From Mangrovibacter plantisponsor (GTDB lineage Bacteria; Pseudomonadota; Gammaproteobacteria; Enterobacterales; Enterobacteriaceae), in the NCBI RefSeq assembly GCF_003182475.1, contig NZ_QGTS01000015.1:1-64000 (forward strand): 64,000 nucleotides of DNA. The letters run 5' to 3'. Position numbers and translations under genes: made by a program. Under the pieces are notes generated by a model. The model saw nothing but the letters and a program-made list of their open reading frames with translations. It was not told the origin of the DNA and made no database searches. Numbering within the stretch: position 1 is the stretch's first letter; the number at the start of each line of letters is the position of its first letter. Shown here piece after piece: positions 1 to 7,993 of the stretch.

Positions 1-129
1 GAACTGGGTATGGAAGCTATCTGGAAAATCGAAGTGGAAGATTTCCCGGCGTTTATCCTGGTGGACGACAAAGGTAACGACTTCTTCCAGCAGATCACCA
101 GCAAATGCAATAACTGTGGAATGAAGTAA
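1..129 (+). CDS. fumA: Class I fumarate hydratase, C-terminal end (5' cut by window)
   Basis: The window opens inside this gene and shows only the last 42 codons and a TAA stop. The residues include the stretch [20 protein letters not shown] followed by [12 protein letters not shown], which matches my memory of the C-terminal end of E. coli FumA. Two cysteines lie in the final tail. Class I fumarases are cytoplasmic iron-sulfur enzymes that interconvert fumarate and malate in the TCA cycle. In E. coli fumA is followed by fumC; here it is followed by a terminator hairpin carrying an inserted repeat and then by an unrelated unit. FumB or a tartrate dehydratase beta part would be the alternatives, but the tail fits FumA best. 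Confidence 0.9.
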   Translation, partial: ELGMEAIWKIEVEDFPAFILVDDKGNDFFQQITSKCNNCGMK

Positions 130-148
130 CCCACAGGGCAAAGCGTTC

Positions 149-333
149 ATGGCTCACTACGGTGAGCCATCAGATTGATGAAAAAGAAGGAAAAAACGTG
201 GTTTTTCCTGCTTTTTAGTTAGCAGCCGAAAATCAATAAATTGATTTTCCTGGTTTTTTATTGGGTGACATCCTCTCGTTCTGTGCGGACATAAGGTTTG
301 TCATCAGACTCATGGCTCACTACGGTGAGCCAT
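149..333 (+). repeat. 141-bp repeat element (left copy) inside a duplicated terminator hairpin
   Basis: A 22-bp palindrome (arms ATGGCTCAC/GTGAGCCAT, loop TACG) stands at 149-170 and again, identical, at 312-333. Between them lies a 141-bp element at 171-311. A second copy of this element sits in inverse orientation at 2390-2530, with 132 of 141 positions identical by my count. The element has a long A/T-arm hairpin (181-216; one mismatch in this copy), a 10-bp hairpin with arms GAAAATCAAT/ATTGATTTTC (228-249), and poorly matched inverted ends. It has no coding capacity. Because the palindrome differs between the two loci but is duplicated at each, it behaves like a long target-site duplication. 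This suggests a MITE-like element that inserts at rho-independent terminators. I do not recognise it as ERIC, REP or RU. Confidence 0.85.
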
Positions 334-340
334 ATTTTTG
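312..340 (+). terminator. Rho-independent terminator of fumA (distal hairpin copy)
   Basis: A 9-bp stem with a TACG loop is followed directly by ATATTTTTG. The proximal copy at 149-170 has the same stem but lost its T-tract to the inserted element, so this distal copy keeps the original terminator layout. Confidence 0.75.
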
Positions 341-590
341 GGGAAAACAGGCAAGGCAAATCTGCGAGAAGGTTATTTCACTGCGCGTCATCAGGCAAAC
401 CACAAGACGTACTAACGCCTTTATTTTTATCAATATTTAACACTATTCACCCATCCTGCCTATGGCTCTACTATTTCCGCCACGGCATAATTTCCCTCAC
501 GCCACCTGACAATACTAATAACAGGCTGGAACACGCTTTGCCTGCTCACCAATTCACCTGCTACATCAGCAATAATGGATAATACAAACC

Positions 591-1397
591 ATGTCTGACG
601 CACACTTCGCTCCGCCCTTGTTTATTCAGGAAAAAAATGAAGAAGACATCAATCTCGCTCTGACTCCCTGGTTTTGTAACACGCCCAATGGGCCAGTCTG
701 GGTTGCCGAACCCGCTCCCGAAATAGTGCGAGTGGAAGCTGCGCCTGATAACCCCGCAACTGCCATTGGCACACCTTATGTGGTGGCGGATATTGTGAAA
801 GTGACGCCAAACCCACCCTGGGGCACAGAAACACAGTTAGGATTTAGTGCAGCAGAAGTGGTTTTTGAACCTTTTTGGGCAACCCCGGCGATTGCAGCTG
901 CTTTTGGTGCAACGCTGATTCAACCAGGGCAGGCGATTCAGATTTCCAGCCCGGTAAGCCCATTACAATATGTAGAGTATGATTATGGTGTATTTGCCGG
1001 CCACTGGTCACCGTATCAGGGCACAGGGAATACCTTACTCACTGTTTCCTGTACCGACCTTGAACACCACGATTTTCCCCATGTATTCGCTTCAACAGAC
1101 CCGCTACAACCTCTGGTGGTTTCAGTAGGCCGTTACTGGCCTGAACAATCTATTATCCGTGTCGCAGACCTGTGGGTAAAACAGGGCGACGCATTGTATA
1201 TTCCTCCCAAGCCAGCACTGCCGAATCAGGTTTGTCTTGATTTGCATAATAACCGTAACTCGGCACTGGCATGCTGGGGTAATATTCAGCAAAACAGCAT
1301 AACAACTCACACGCTATTACAACAAAACAACGGGTACTTCTACTGGTACTGGAACGCTCTGGCAACAGTACACAGTCGTCCGGTAATGCCCGGTTAA
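591..1397 (+). CDS. Unknown protein, 268 aa
   Basis: I do not recognise this protein. It has no signal peptide and no membrane segment, so it should be cytoplasmic. It is rich in Pro, Trp, Tyr and Asn, with a beta-rich look and an aromatic C-terminal stretch (GYFYWYWNAL near residue 250). The ATG at 591 follows an AT-rich leader without a clear Shine-Dalgarno. The gene ends 23 bp before the diguanylate cyclase, so the two probably share a transcript. Both lie between the inverted 141-bp elements. The pairing hints at a sensory or c-di-GMP-linked partner role, but that is inference only. Confidence 0.7.
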   Translation: MSDAHFAPPLFIQEKNEEDINLALTPWFCNTPNGPVWVAEPAPEIVRVEAAPDNPATAIGTPYVVADIVKVTPNPPWGTETQLGFSAAEVVFEPFWATPAIAAAFGATLIQPGQAIQISSPVSPLQYVEYDYGVFAGHWSPYQGTGNTLLTVSCTDLEHHDFPHVFASTDPLQPLVVSVGRYWPEQSIIRVADLWVKQGDALYIPPKPALPNQVCLDLHNNRNSALACWGNIQQNSITTHTLLQQNNGYFYWYWNALATVHSRPVMPG

Positions 1398-1420
1398 TTT
1401 ATTTTTTTGGAGAGTGTTTT

Positions 1421-2362
1421 ATGGCAGACATCAGTGAACTCACCAGCGATAACGCAGTATATAAAACGTTACTGGAATCGACTCTGGCTATCCCGTGGAA
1501 AATAGACTGGTCAACCATGTCATTTGCCTATATTGGCCCACAAATTGAGCCGCTGTTAGGCTGGGAACAAGCCAGTTGGGTTTCAGCCGAAGACTGGGCG
1601 ACGCGTATTCACCCTGAAGACCGGGAGCGTGTGGTCAACTTCTGCATTGCCCAGTCTCAGGCTGGCGTGGATCATGAAGCTGATTACCGGGCACTGACAA
1701 AAGATAACGGATACGTGTGGATCCGCGATGTTGTGCATGTGGTGCGCAAGGAAAATGGCGATCCAGACAGCCTGATTGGCTTTATGTTTGATATCAGTGA
1801 ACGGAAGAAAACAGAAGAAAAGCTCATCGCGCTGCAAAAAGAGCTCGAAGCCTTATCTTACAAAGACGGTCTTACTGGTATTGCCAACCGCCGCCGCTTT
1901 GACGCCACGCTCGCCGTGGAGCTGGAAAGCGCCCGCCGCAGCAAAGCGCCTTTGTCACTGCTGATGATGGATATCGACTTCTTCAAACAATTTAATGATA
2001 TGTACGGCCACATTCAGGGAGACCAGTGTTTGATCCGTGTAGCGCAAACCCTGAGCCTTGCCCTTGAAGGCCCGCGTGACCTGGTTGCCCGCTATGGCGG
2101 TGAAGAGTTTATTATTATTCTGCCTGGCGCTGATGCTGTTATGGCAGGCAATATTGCAGAGCGCTGCCAACGGCTTATCGCTAAACAGGCCATTGAACAT
2201 AAAGGTTCACCACACCAGGAGCTTGTTACCACCAGCATTGGTTGCCTCACTGCTATGCCAGATGAATCATTAAAACCAACAGAGTTCCTGCGCAAGGTGG
2301 ACCAGTTACTCTACAAGGCCAAACAAAATGGCCGTAACTGTATTGAAAAACAGTCGCTGTAA
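1421..2362 (+). CDS. PAS-GGEEF diguanylate cyclase
   Basis: This 313-aa soluble protein has an N-terminal PAS domain of the PAS_3 type (about residues 15-130, ending in GFMFDISERKK). A short linker helix leads to a GGDEF domain (about 145-310) with LTGIANRRRF, the metal-binding MMDIDFFKQFND and the active-site motif RYGGEEF. It should make c-di-GMP from two GTP. The inhibitory I-site (RxxD ahead of GGEEF) is not intact: the aligned residues read GPRD, so product inhibition may be weak. The start has a good ribosome site (TTGGAGAG). It follows the unknown 268-aa gene by 23 bp and ends 6 bp before a terminator hairpin. What the PAS domain senses cannot be told from sequence. Confidence 0.93.
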   Translation: MADISELTSDNAVYKTLLESTLAIPWKIDWSTMSFAYIGPQIEPLLGWEQASWVSAEDWATRIHPEDRERVVNFCIAQSQAGVDHEADYRALTKDNGYVWIRDVVHVVRKENGDPDSLIGFMFDISERKKTEEKLIALQKELEALSYKDGLTGIANRRRFDATLAVELESARRSKAPLSLLMMDIDFFKQFNDMYGHIQGDQCLIRVAQTLSLALEGPRDLVARYGGEEFIIILPGADAVMAGNIAERCQRLIAKQAIEHKGSPHQELVTTSIGCLTAMPDESLKPTEFLRKVDQLLYKAKQNGRNCIEKQSL

Positions 2363-2368
2363 CTCATG

Positions 2369-2551
2369 AAGGCCACACTATGTGGCCTTGGGTCGGAAGA
2401 CAAACCTCATGTCCGCACAGAGCGAGAGGATGTCACCCAATAAAAAACCAGGAAAATCAATTTATTGATTTTCGCCCGCTAACTAAAAAGAAGGAAAAAC
2501 CACGCTTTTTCCTTCTTTTTCATCAATCTGAAGGCCACACTATGTGGCCTT
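2369..2551 (-). repeat. 141-bp repeat element (right copy) inside a duplicated terminator hairpin
   Basis: A 21-bp palindrome (arms AAGGCCACA/TGTGGCCTT, loop CTA) occurs at 2369-2389 and again, identical, at 2531-2551. Between them, 2390-2530 is the reverse complement of the 141-bp element found at 171-311. In this copy the long hairpin is perfect, with 15-bp arms AAAAAGAAGGAAAAA/TTTTTCCTTCTTTTT. The flanking palindrome is unlike that of the left copy, so it belongs to the target and not to the element. Nine positions differ between the copies. Confidence 0.85.
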
Positions 2552-2555
2552 TTGG
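2531..2555 (+). terminator. Terminator of the diguanylate cyclase unit (distal hairpin copy)
   Basis: A 9-bp stem with a 3-nt loop runs into a short T-tract (CCTTTTGG). The proximal copy at 2369-2389 lies 6 bp after the cyclase stop codon but is followed by the inserted element rather than by Ts. Confidence 0.65.
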
Positions 2556-2619
2556 CATTAACGGCGAGCAGCCTGCTCGCCTTCTTTCTGACCAGCAATG
2601 CCCTGTGCGTAATTGCCAC

Positions 2620-3828
2620 TCAGGCAGCCGTACGTTTTGCTTTTGCAGGTAATACCACCAGAAAACTGGCAAGCGTGAACAAGGCAATAATCCAGGCCAT
2701 TGTCCAGGGTGTGCCATCGCGGAAGAAAGCCAGTAACAGTGATGAAATAATACCGCTGCCATATTGCAACGCCCCAATCAAAGCAGAGGCGGCACCAGCG
2801 ATATGTGGCACTTCATCCAGCGCAGCCGCTGTGGATGTTGCCGCGATTATCCCGTTCATAGAAAAGAAGATAAAAACGGTAATCACAATACTGGCTACCC
2901 CGCCAATATTCAGCTTTACCAACACAGACAGCGCGATTGTCGCGATCACAGCAATTACACTGGCTCCTTTCAACAGGCTCTCCAGAGAATGGCGGACAAC
3001 CAGGCGGCGGTTCACCACGCTCATGGCCATAACACCCAGAATGTTCACCGCAAACAACCAACCATAGTGCTGTGGGTCAATGCCAAAGTAATGGATATAA
3101 ACAAAGGGTGATCCGGTAATAAACGCGTAAGCCGCCACGTAATAAAAGGTAAGGCTCAGGGTATAACGCATAAAAGCGGTGTTTTTCAGTAACGAGAAGT
3201 AGTTATGAAAAGCATTCCCCAAAGAAGCTCGGGTGCGTTTTTCCGGACTGAGGGTTTCTGGCAACCACACCAGTGAAACGAACATCACCCCACCAATCAC
3301 CGCAAGTAGCCAAAAAATGGAATGCCAGGTACTAAAGCGGATAATTTGACCACCCAGTAATGGTCCGGCAATAGGTGCTACAGCCATGACCAGCACCAGT
3401 GTCGATAACATTTGAGCGGCCTGGGTTCGGGTAAACAAATCACGAATCATAGCCCGGGCCAGCATCGGGCCGGTACAGGCTCCCAGCGCCTGAAAAACAC
3501 GCCAGAACACAATCTGGGTAATATTTTCTGACATAGCACAACCGACGGAACCCACAGCGAACAGCACCATACCAATAAACAACGGCAGGCGGCGCCCGAA
3601 ATGATCGCTAATTGGCCCCCAGATCAGTTGTGCGATGGTAAAGCCCACTAAAAAGCCGGTTACAGTAAGTTCAGCATCACCCTGTAAGTCCCGCGCCATT
3701 TGAGGCATTGCAGGCAGGTAAATATCGGTTGAAAGCGAAGTAAAAGCCATTAATGCGCCAAGAATGGCAATAAAGGCGACGGGTGTTTTTGCGGGGGAAG
3801 CAGTGCCCACCACAGGTTTTGCATTCAT
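2620..3828 (-). CDS. Bcr/CflA-family MFS drug exporter
   Basis: A 402-aa inner-membrane protein with about 12 hydrophobic segments. It shows the 12-TM drug:H+ antiporter motif GPISDHFGRR in the loop after TM2, motif C-like APIAGPLLGG in TM5, and the family N-terminus STDIYLPAMPQMARDL. It should export toxic compounds by proton antiport. The start chosen is MNAKPVVG, because AGAG lies 6 nt upstream; the frame stays open to 3945, but the added segment is Cys- and Pro-rich and atypical. It lies alone, convergent with the diguanylate cyclase unit. Substrates such as bicyclomycin or chloramphenicol are known for relatives but not shown here. Confidence 0.9.
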   Translation of the reverse strand: MNAKPVVGTASPAKTPVAFIAILGALMAFTSLSTDIYLPAMPQMARDLQGDAELTVTGFLVGFTIAQLIWGPISDHFGRRLPLFIGMVLFAVGSVGCAMSENITQIVFWRVFQALGACTGPMLARAMIRDLFTRTQAAQMLSTLVLVMAVAPIAGPLLGGQIIRFSTWHSIFWLLAVIGGVMFVSLVWLPETLSPEKRTRASLGNAFHNYFSLLKNTAFMRYTLSLTFYYVAAYAFITGSPFVYIHYFGIDPQHYGWLFAVNILGVMAMSVVNRRLVVRHSLESLLKGASVIAVIATIALSVLVKLNIGGVASIVITVFIFFSMNGIIAATSTAAALDEVPHIAGAASALIGALQYGSGIISSLLLAFFRDGTPWTMAWIIALFTLASFLVVLPAKAKRTAA

Positions 3829-4101
3829 CATTATCTCTGTTTTATTTTCAAAAGCAGGTGATGCCCCGGGCCTGCAACAATAATAAACGGGCACAGCGCT
3901 ATTGTACGTATTCATCCCTGGTGGATAATCCAGGGAAATCAACATGTGATTATGAATTTAAATCATTAATCTGGCTGCCGAAGGGAGTGAATGGTTAACA
4001 GAAAACGCCCGTAGCCAGTGACGGCACCAGACAGGGCGTTGCCCTTTGGCTATGGAGAAAGAGGAAAAAATACAAAAGAAAGGGATGGTATGCTACAACG
4101 G

Positions 4102-4611
4102 TTAACTGAACCATGCAGACACCCCGGCGACAACGGCCAGGGAAGCAGGAACAATAGTTAGTATCAGCACCGTTTGTTTGTGTATAGCCTTATGTAACAT
4201 ACCCGAAAACTCACCACGAAAACCGTTTATTTCACCGCGCATGGCGGCCATTTCGCCACGCAACTCCTCACGCAACTCACCCATTTCACCGCGCAACTCC
4301 TCACGCAGCTCACCCATTTCACCGCGCAACTCCTCACGCAGCTCACCCATTTCAGCACGTAACTCCTCACGCAGCTCACCCATTTCAGCACGTAACTCAC
4401 CACGCAACTCGGTAATATCAGATTTAGTAGCAAACTGTTCAGAGCGTGTGGTTAATGCTGCAAGGTTTACACGGATATCGGCGACATCAACTTCGAGCTT
4501 CCCCACCCGCAGGCCGAGATTCTGCAAAAAATAATCCCGTGAGCCCTGATGTGGGTAGTGATTTTTGACACGACAGACACGCACACTGGTGATTTTGGGC
4601 GTAATACTCAT
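4102..4611 (-). CDS. Coiled-coil membrane-anchored protein with 11-residue repeats
   Basis: This 169-aa protein has a short basic N-terminus and a helical part (about 30-66). Then come five near-identical 11-residue units of the type ELREELRGEMG (residues 68-122) plus one decayed unit. A C-terminal membrane segment (about 148-167) ends the chain. Eleven-residue periodicity is typical of right-handed coiled coils, so it probably forms a rod anchored in the inner membrane. It resembles small DUF1640/CCDC90-like coiled-coil proteins in layout, but I cannot assign a function. The repeat is also visible in the DNA as 33-bp units, so copy number may vary between strains. It stands alone on the minus strand. 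Confidence 0.75.
   Translation of the reverse strand: MSITPKITSVRVCRVKNHYPHQGSRDYFLQNLGLRVGKLEVDVADIRVNLAALTTRSEQFATKSDITELRGELRAEMGELREELRAEMGELREELRGEMGELREELRGEMGELREELRGEMAAMRGEINGFRGEFSGMLHKAIHKQTVLILTIVPASLAVVAGVSAWFS
4246..4410 (-). repeat. 33-bp coding tandem repeat, five units
   Basis: Five tandem 33-bp units encode the hendecads ELRxELRxEMx of the coiled-coil gene. Units differ at only a few bases (GCAACT/GCAGCT, CACCGC/CAGCAC), which indicates recent expansion by slippage or unequal recombination. The length keeps the reading frame. Confidence 0.85.
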
Positions 4612-4745
4612 ACGTTATGTTTCCTTACCTGAACACACTCTTCCTGTTAAAAGGAATTATCCCCTGTTTCTTGACAGGGGAAAATAGTGCTTCGAATAAC
4701 TCTGCAATTCTCATCGCAGAAAAAACACGCAAGAATGAAACAGTT

Positions 4746-5363
4746 TCAGGAAGATGCAGCGAGACGCGCAGCAAACAGCAAAAACAAACCACCGGTAATG
4801 CGGTTAAGCCAGCGAGCCACAACGGGCTTTTTCAGGATATGGGCCACACGGCGTGATGCATTAATAAGCGTGAGTGACCAGAGTGTCCCCAACACCACAT
4901 GAATGGATACCAGCAAGAAAGTCCACTCTACCGGATTGTGCCCCGCCGGGATAAATTGCGGCAAAAAAGAGACATAAAACACACCGACTTTAGGATTCAA
5001 CACGTTGCCCAGCATCCCACGGATAAACCAGTTACTGTGCCGGGCTGTTCCCTCACCTTCGTTTAATTGAGGCGTTACAGGAGTACGTAACATATGAAAA
5101 GCGAGCCAGCATAAATACACCGCACCGGCCCACTTCAACAGCATATAAGCCAGTTCAGAAACAGCCAGTAATGCCGCCAGGCCAAATGCGACCATCGCGC
5201 CCCAGATAAAGCACCCAGTATTAATCCCCAGCGCGGCCATAAACGCTTTCCGGCCACCTTCAAGGGTTGCAGTGCGTAAAATCAGTGCGGTATCAAGACC
5301 AGGCGTGATTGTCAAAAGTGAGGCGGCAAGGGAATAGGCAAGAAGGGAATCAGTGACCGTCAT
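4746..5363 (-). CDS. LysE/RhtB-family amino-acid exporter
   Basis: A 205-aa inner-membrane protein with about six hydrophobic segments. The family signature TPGLDTALILR is near residue 20 and GMLGNVLNPKVGVFYVSFLP is in the middle. The family exports amino acids or their derivatives (homoserine, threonine, lysine, cysteine metabolites). It lies 96 bp downstream of the aldolase gene on the same strand. It could be the last gene of the catabolic operon, relieving amino-acid build-up, or stand alone; the gap is too long to decide. Confidence 0.9.
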   Translation of the reverse strand: MTVTDSLLAYSLAASLLTITPGLDTALILRTATLEGGRKAFMAALGINTGCFIWGAMVAFGLAALLAVSELAYMLLKWAGAVYLCWLAFHMLRTPVTPQLNEGEGTARHSNWFIRGMLGNVLNPKVGVFYVSFLPQFIPAGHNPVEWTFLLVSIHVVLGTLWSLTLINASRRVAHILKKPVVARWLNRITGGLFLLFAARLAASS

Positions 5364-5459
5364 TTTCGAGCTCCGAAAGAGTGGAAATTACATAAATCCC
5401 CCCGTACAGACAAGCTCTTTATACAAAAAAATCTCACGCCCTTCCATGGGCCGCGATAA

Positions 5460-6191
5460 TCAATCAAGCAAAGATGGGTCCTGGCGAATCATCAGTTGTT
5501 TCATTTCTTCAAAATGCTGGCGTGAAAAATCGGCAATTTTCTCCCAGTCTTGTGCTGTTTTTTCCGCAACTTCATCAGCAAGTACGCACAGCGGTTGCCC
5601 GGTGGACCAGGCGGTAACCAAAATCTGGCAGGCCCGCTCAAGTGTCCAGATATCATCAAATGCTTCGCCAATATCCGGCGCTGTCACCAGAACGCCATGG
5701 TTGCCCATCATCAGGCGCTTGTTACCTGCCAAAAGCCCGGCCAGGCGTGCGCCTTCCTGTACTGTATCAGCCATGCCACCATACAGTGAATCGAAAGAAA
5801 CACGGTTAAAGTAACGCGCCGTATTCTGGTCGATTGGCGGAATATGCGGGTGCGCCAGGCAGGCAACACTGGTGGTGTAGACCGGGTGTAGATGCAATAC
5901 CACTTTGACATCAGGCAAACGCTGGTGAATTTGCCCATGAATAGCCCACGCCGTTGCATCCACATCCTCACGCTGTGCCGCTTGCGGGTCATCAGCATGT
6001 AATAACAGCAAGTCACTGGCCCGAATGCGGGAAAAATGCATCCACTTCGGGTTCAGTAAAAACTGTTTTCCATCTGGCGATAACGCCGCACTGAAGTGAT
6101 TGGCAACCGCTTCATGCATACCTTCATGCGCAATGATACGGAATGTGGCAGCCAGGTCGATACGCGTTTGTTCTTCATGAGAAAGCGCCAT
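5460..6191 (-). CDS. Class II aldolase/adducin-family protein
   Basis: A 243-aa cytoplasmic protein of the class II aldolase/adducin fold. Metal-ligand histidines are seen in VVLHLHPVYTT (about residue 100) and in GNHGVLV (about residue 160), and EAVANHFSAAL near the N-terminus is typical of the family. Members perform retro-aldol cleavage, decarboxylation or dehydration with a divalent metal. This subgroup (aldolase-like proteins next to ABC transporters) is mostly uncharacterised. It is the last clear gene of the minus-strand operon, 42 bp after the solute-binding protein, which suggests a step in breaking down the imported compound. Confidence 0.88.
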   Translation of the reverse strand: MALSHEEQTRIDLAATFRIIAHEGMHEAVANHFSAALSPDGKQFLLNPKWMHFSRIRASDLLLLHADDPQAAQREDVDATAWAIHGQIHQRLPDVKVVLHLHPVYTTSVACLAHPHIPPIDQNTARYFNRVSFDSLYGGMADTVQEGARLAGLLAGNKRLMMGNHGVLVTAPDIGEAFDDIWTLERACQILVTAWSTGQPLCVLADEVAEKTAQDWEKIADFSRQHFEEMKQLMIRQDPSLLD

Positions 6192-6233
6192 AAATTACCT
6201 CACCTTACAGGAAACGAAGAAAACCGGGAGCTG

Positions 6234-7070
6234 TTATTGAGCCTGTGGCATCAAGGTGTTCAAGTCTTCTTCCGTAGGGGCCTGGAAGTTATATTTTTTG
6301 AGCAATGCAGCGTACTCCGGTGTTTTTTGATATGCCGCCAGCGCTTTTTCCAGTGCCTGTTTGACTTCCGGGTTGCCTTTTTTCACACCAAAACCATTCA
6401 ACACTGGGTAGATAAGTGTGTCGGATGAGATAACAATACGATTACCCAGTTTGGCCGTAACACCACGGGCCACAGCCGCATCTGTTATCTGCGCCTCAAC
6501 AGCATGAGATAATAACGCCTGGGTGGTTTGTGGATCGGTGGTGAATTCGCTCAGCGCAATAGGTTTCAGCCCTTTTTTCACGCAATAGTCGTCAGACAGC
6601 TTATGTAACTGCTGGAGCCAGGAAGTGGCTCCCATTGAACCAATTTTGTGACCACAAAAATCCTCAGGTTTTTTAGGCTGATAACTGCTGCCTTTCAATG
6701 CAAGAATGGACTCACCACTTTTAAGATAAGGCACCATGTCAATAACTTTCAGGCGTTCAGCGGTGATATACATTGACGAGTTGGTGATATCAAAACGCCC
6801 TCCCTGTAAACCGGGGATCAGGTTAGGGAAACGGGTATCCAGGTTTTCAGCCTTGCGCCCCATCACTTTCGCCAGGCCATTAAGAAATTCAATATCAAAC
6901 CCGGCCGGATGGTTATTTTCCATGTATTCATAGGGGTAAAACGTCATGTCGGAACCCGCAATAATTTTCCCTGGCTGCATAAATGCCAGTGAACTGAATG
7001 ACGCCATAGCGGTGGCCGCGCCAACCAGGCATAAAACAACAGGGCGAAGCGAAGTGCGTAGCTGTTTCAT
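6234..7070 (-). CDS. Amino-acid-type ABC transporter solute-binding protein
   Basis: A 278-aa periplasmic binding protein (SBP_bac_3). An N-terminal signal peptide ends near SSLAFMQPG. The mature part starts with IIAGSDMTFYPYEYMENNHPAGFDIEF, the usual opening of amino-acid binding proteins, and contains the hinge region FDITNSSMYITAERL. The bound ligand is unknown. It lies 21 bp after the PhyH dioxygenase gene and is served by the permease-ATPase fusion two genes upstream. Two cysteines (DFCGHK and DDYCVKK) are spaced so that they could form a periplasmic disulfide. Confidence 0.92.
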   Translation of the reverse strand: MKQLRTSLRPVVLCLVGAATAMASFSSLAFMQPGKIIAGSDMTFYPYEYMENNHPAGFDIEFLNGLAKVMGRKAENLDTRFPNLIPGLQGGRFDITNSSMYITAERLKVIDMVPYLKSGESILALKGSSYQPKKPEDFCGHKIGSMGATSWLQQLHKLSDDYCVKKGLKPIALSEFTTDPQTTQALLSHAVEAQITDAAVARGVTAKLGNRIVISSDTLIYPVLNGFGVKKGNPEVKQALEKALAAYQKTPEYAALLKKYNFQAPTEEDLNTLMPQAQ

Positions 7071-7091
7071 AAAACCTCCAAAGATAAAATA

Positions 7092-7964
7092 TCAGGCACT
7101 GGCAAGATCGTTTCCGGCCTGTTGAACAAAAAAGGATGCGCCACGGGGTTTTTGCGGCAAACGTAACTGGTTGTCTGTACTGCGAATCAGGCCGCTTTCT
7201 TCACCCGCAACCAGTGTGCCGGTATGAATACTGGGTAACGGGTTTTCGCCATAAGGCAACGCATCTTCAGCGGCGTATACCGTAATGAATAACGTTCGCG
7301 GGTGTTCCGTTTCATTCGGGCTTGATGCATGCAGCAACCGGGTGTGCATAAAGCACACTGAGCCAGAGGGGCCAAAGCAAGCTACAGGCTCCTGGCAATG
7401 TTGTGCGACAACGGTCTCTTCCACAGCCCCGGTAAATTTTCCATTCTGCCAGTGAGACCAAAGCGGGCCATTGTGGCTGCCAGGGATCACGTTAAGCGGG
7501 CCGTTTTCTGGCGTCACATCGCTGACCATCAAAAGCGCCGTTATCAGGCTGTCATTGCTATGAGGCGTAAATAAAAAATCCTGATGCCATTTCACCTGTG
7601 TCGCAGTGTGCGGCAATTTGGAATTGATTTTGCTGTGATGAAACCGCGTGCCGTTATGGCCGATTAACTGGGCCGCAATCTCTGCCATACGTGACTTCAA
7701 CGCAGTTTGCAGGTAAGACCCGGAAATCTCGGTTGGTGATGTTACCCGGCGTAAAGAAGGGTGTTCCGGGCTATGGTCACTTTCCAGGTCAAAGCGAGCT
7801 CGCCCATCCAGTGTCTCTCCCCAGGCATTATCATGATGACGGCTGTCTTCCACCCAGTTATCAAAATCTTTTTGCAATACATTGATTTCACTGGCGGTTA
7901 ATACGTTTTCGACTACCAGAAAACCTTGTTGATGAAACTGTTCAATTTGCCACTGTTCAATCAC
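7092..7964 (-). CDS. Phytanoyl-CoA dioxygenase (PhyH) family protein
   Basis: A 290-aa Fe(II)/2-oxoglutarate oxygenase. The iron-binding HxD is seen in VKWHQDFLF (about residue 125). The distal His lies in RLLHASSPN and the 2-oxoglutarate-binding Arg follows in EHPRTLF. PhyH enzymes hydroxylate small molecules; bacterial members include ectoine hydroxylase and halogenase relatives. Its place between the two transporter genes suggests it hydroxylates the imported compound or an early intermediate. Gaps of 29 and 21 bp to its neighbours support one operon. Confidence 0.9.
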   Translation of the reverse strand: MIEQWQIEQFHQQGFLVVENVLTASEINVLQKDFDNWVEDSRHHDNAWGETLDGRARFDLESDHSPEHPSLRRVTSPTEISGSYLQTALKSRMAEIAAQLIGHNGTRFHHSKINSKLPHTATQVKWHQDFLFTPHSNDSLITALLMVSDVTPENGPLNVIPGSHNGPLWSHWQNGKFTGAVEETVVAQHCQEPVACFGPSGSVCFMHTRLLHASSPNETEHPRTLFITVYAAEDALPYGENPLPSIHTGTLVAGEESGLIRSTDNQLRLPQKPRGASFFVQQAGNDLASA

Positions 7965-7993
7965 AACATGTTCCTCTCAAAATACAGGGTTCA

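Noticed and set aside
298-582. Open plus-strand frame of 94 codons after the left repeat
   Set aside because: It begins inside the repeat and its hairpin, has no ribosome site and an unstructured composition; probably chance.
4246-4410. Regular 33-bp repeats as a possible CRISPR array
   Set aside because: Units are contiguous and in frame with no spacers, and they encode a coiled coil.
4178-4534. Ser/Pro/Arg-rich plus-strand frame
   Set aside because: It is the antisense of the 33-bp repeat gene; the repeats keep all frames open.
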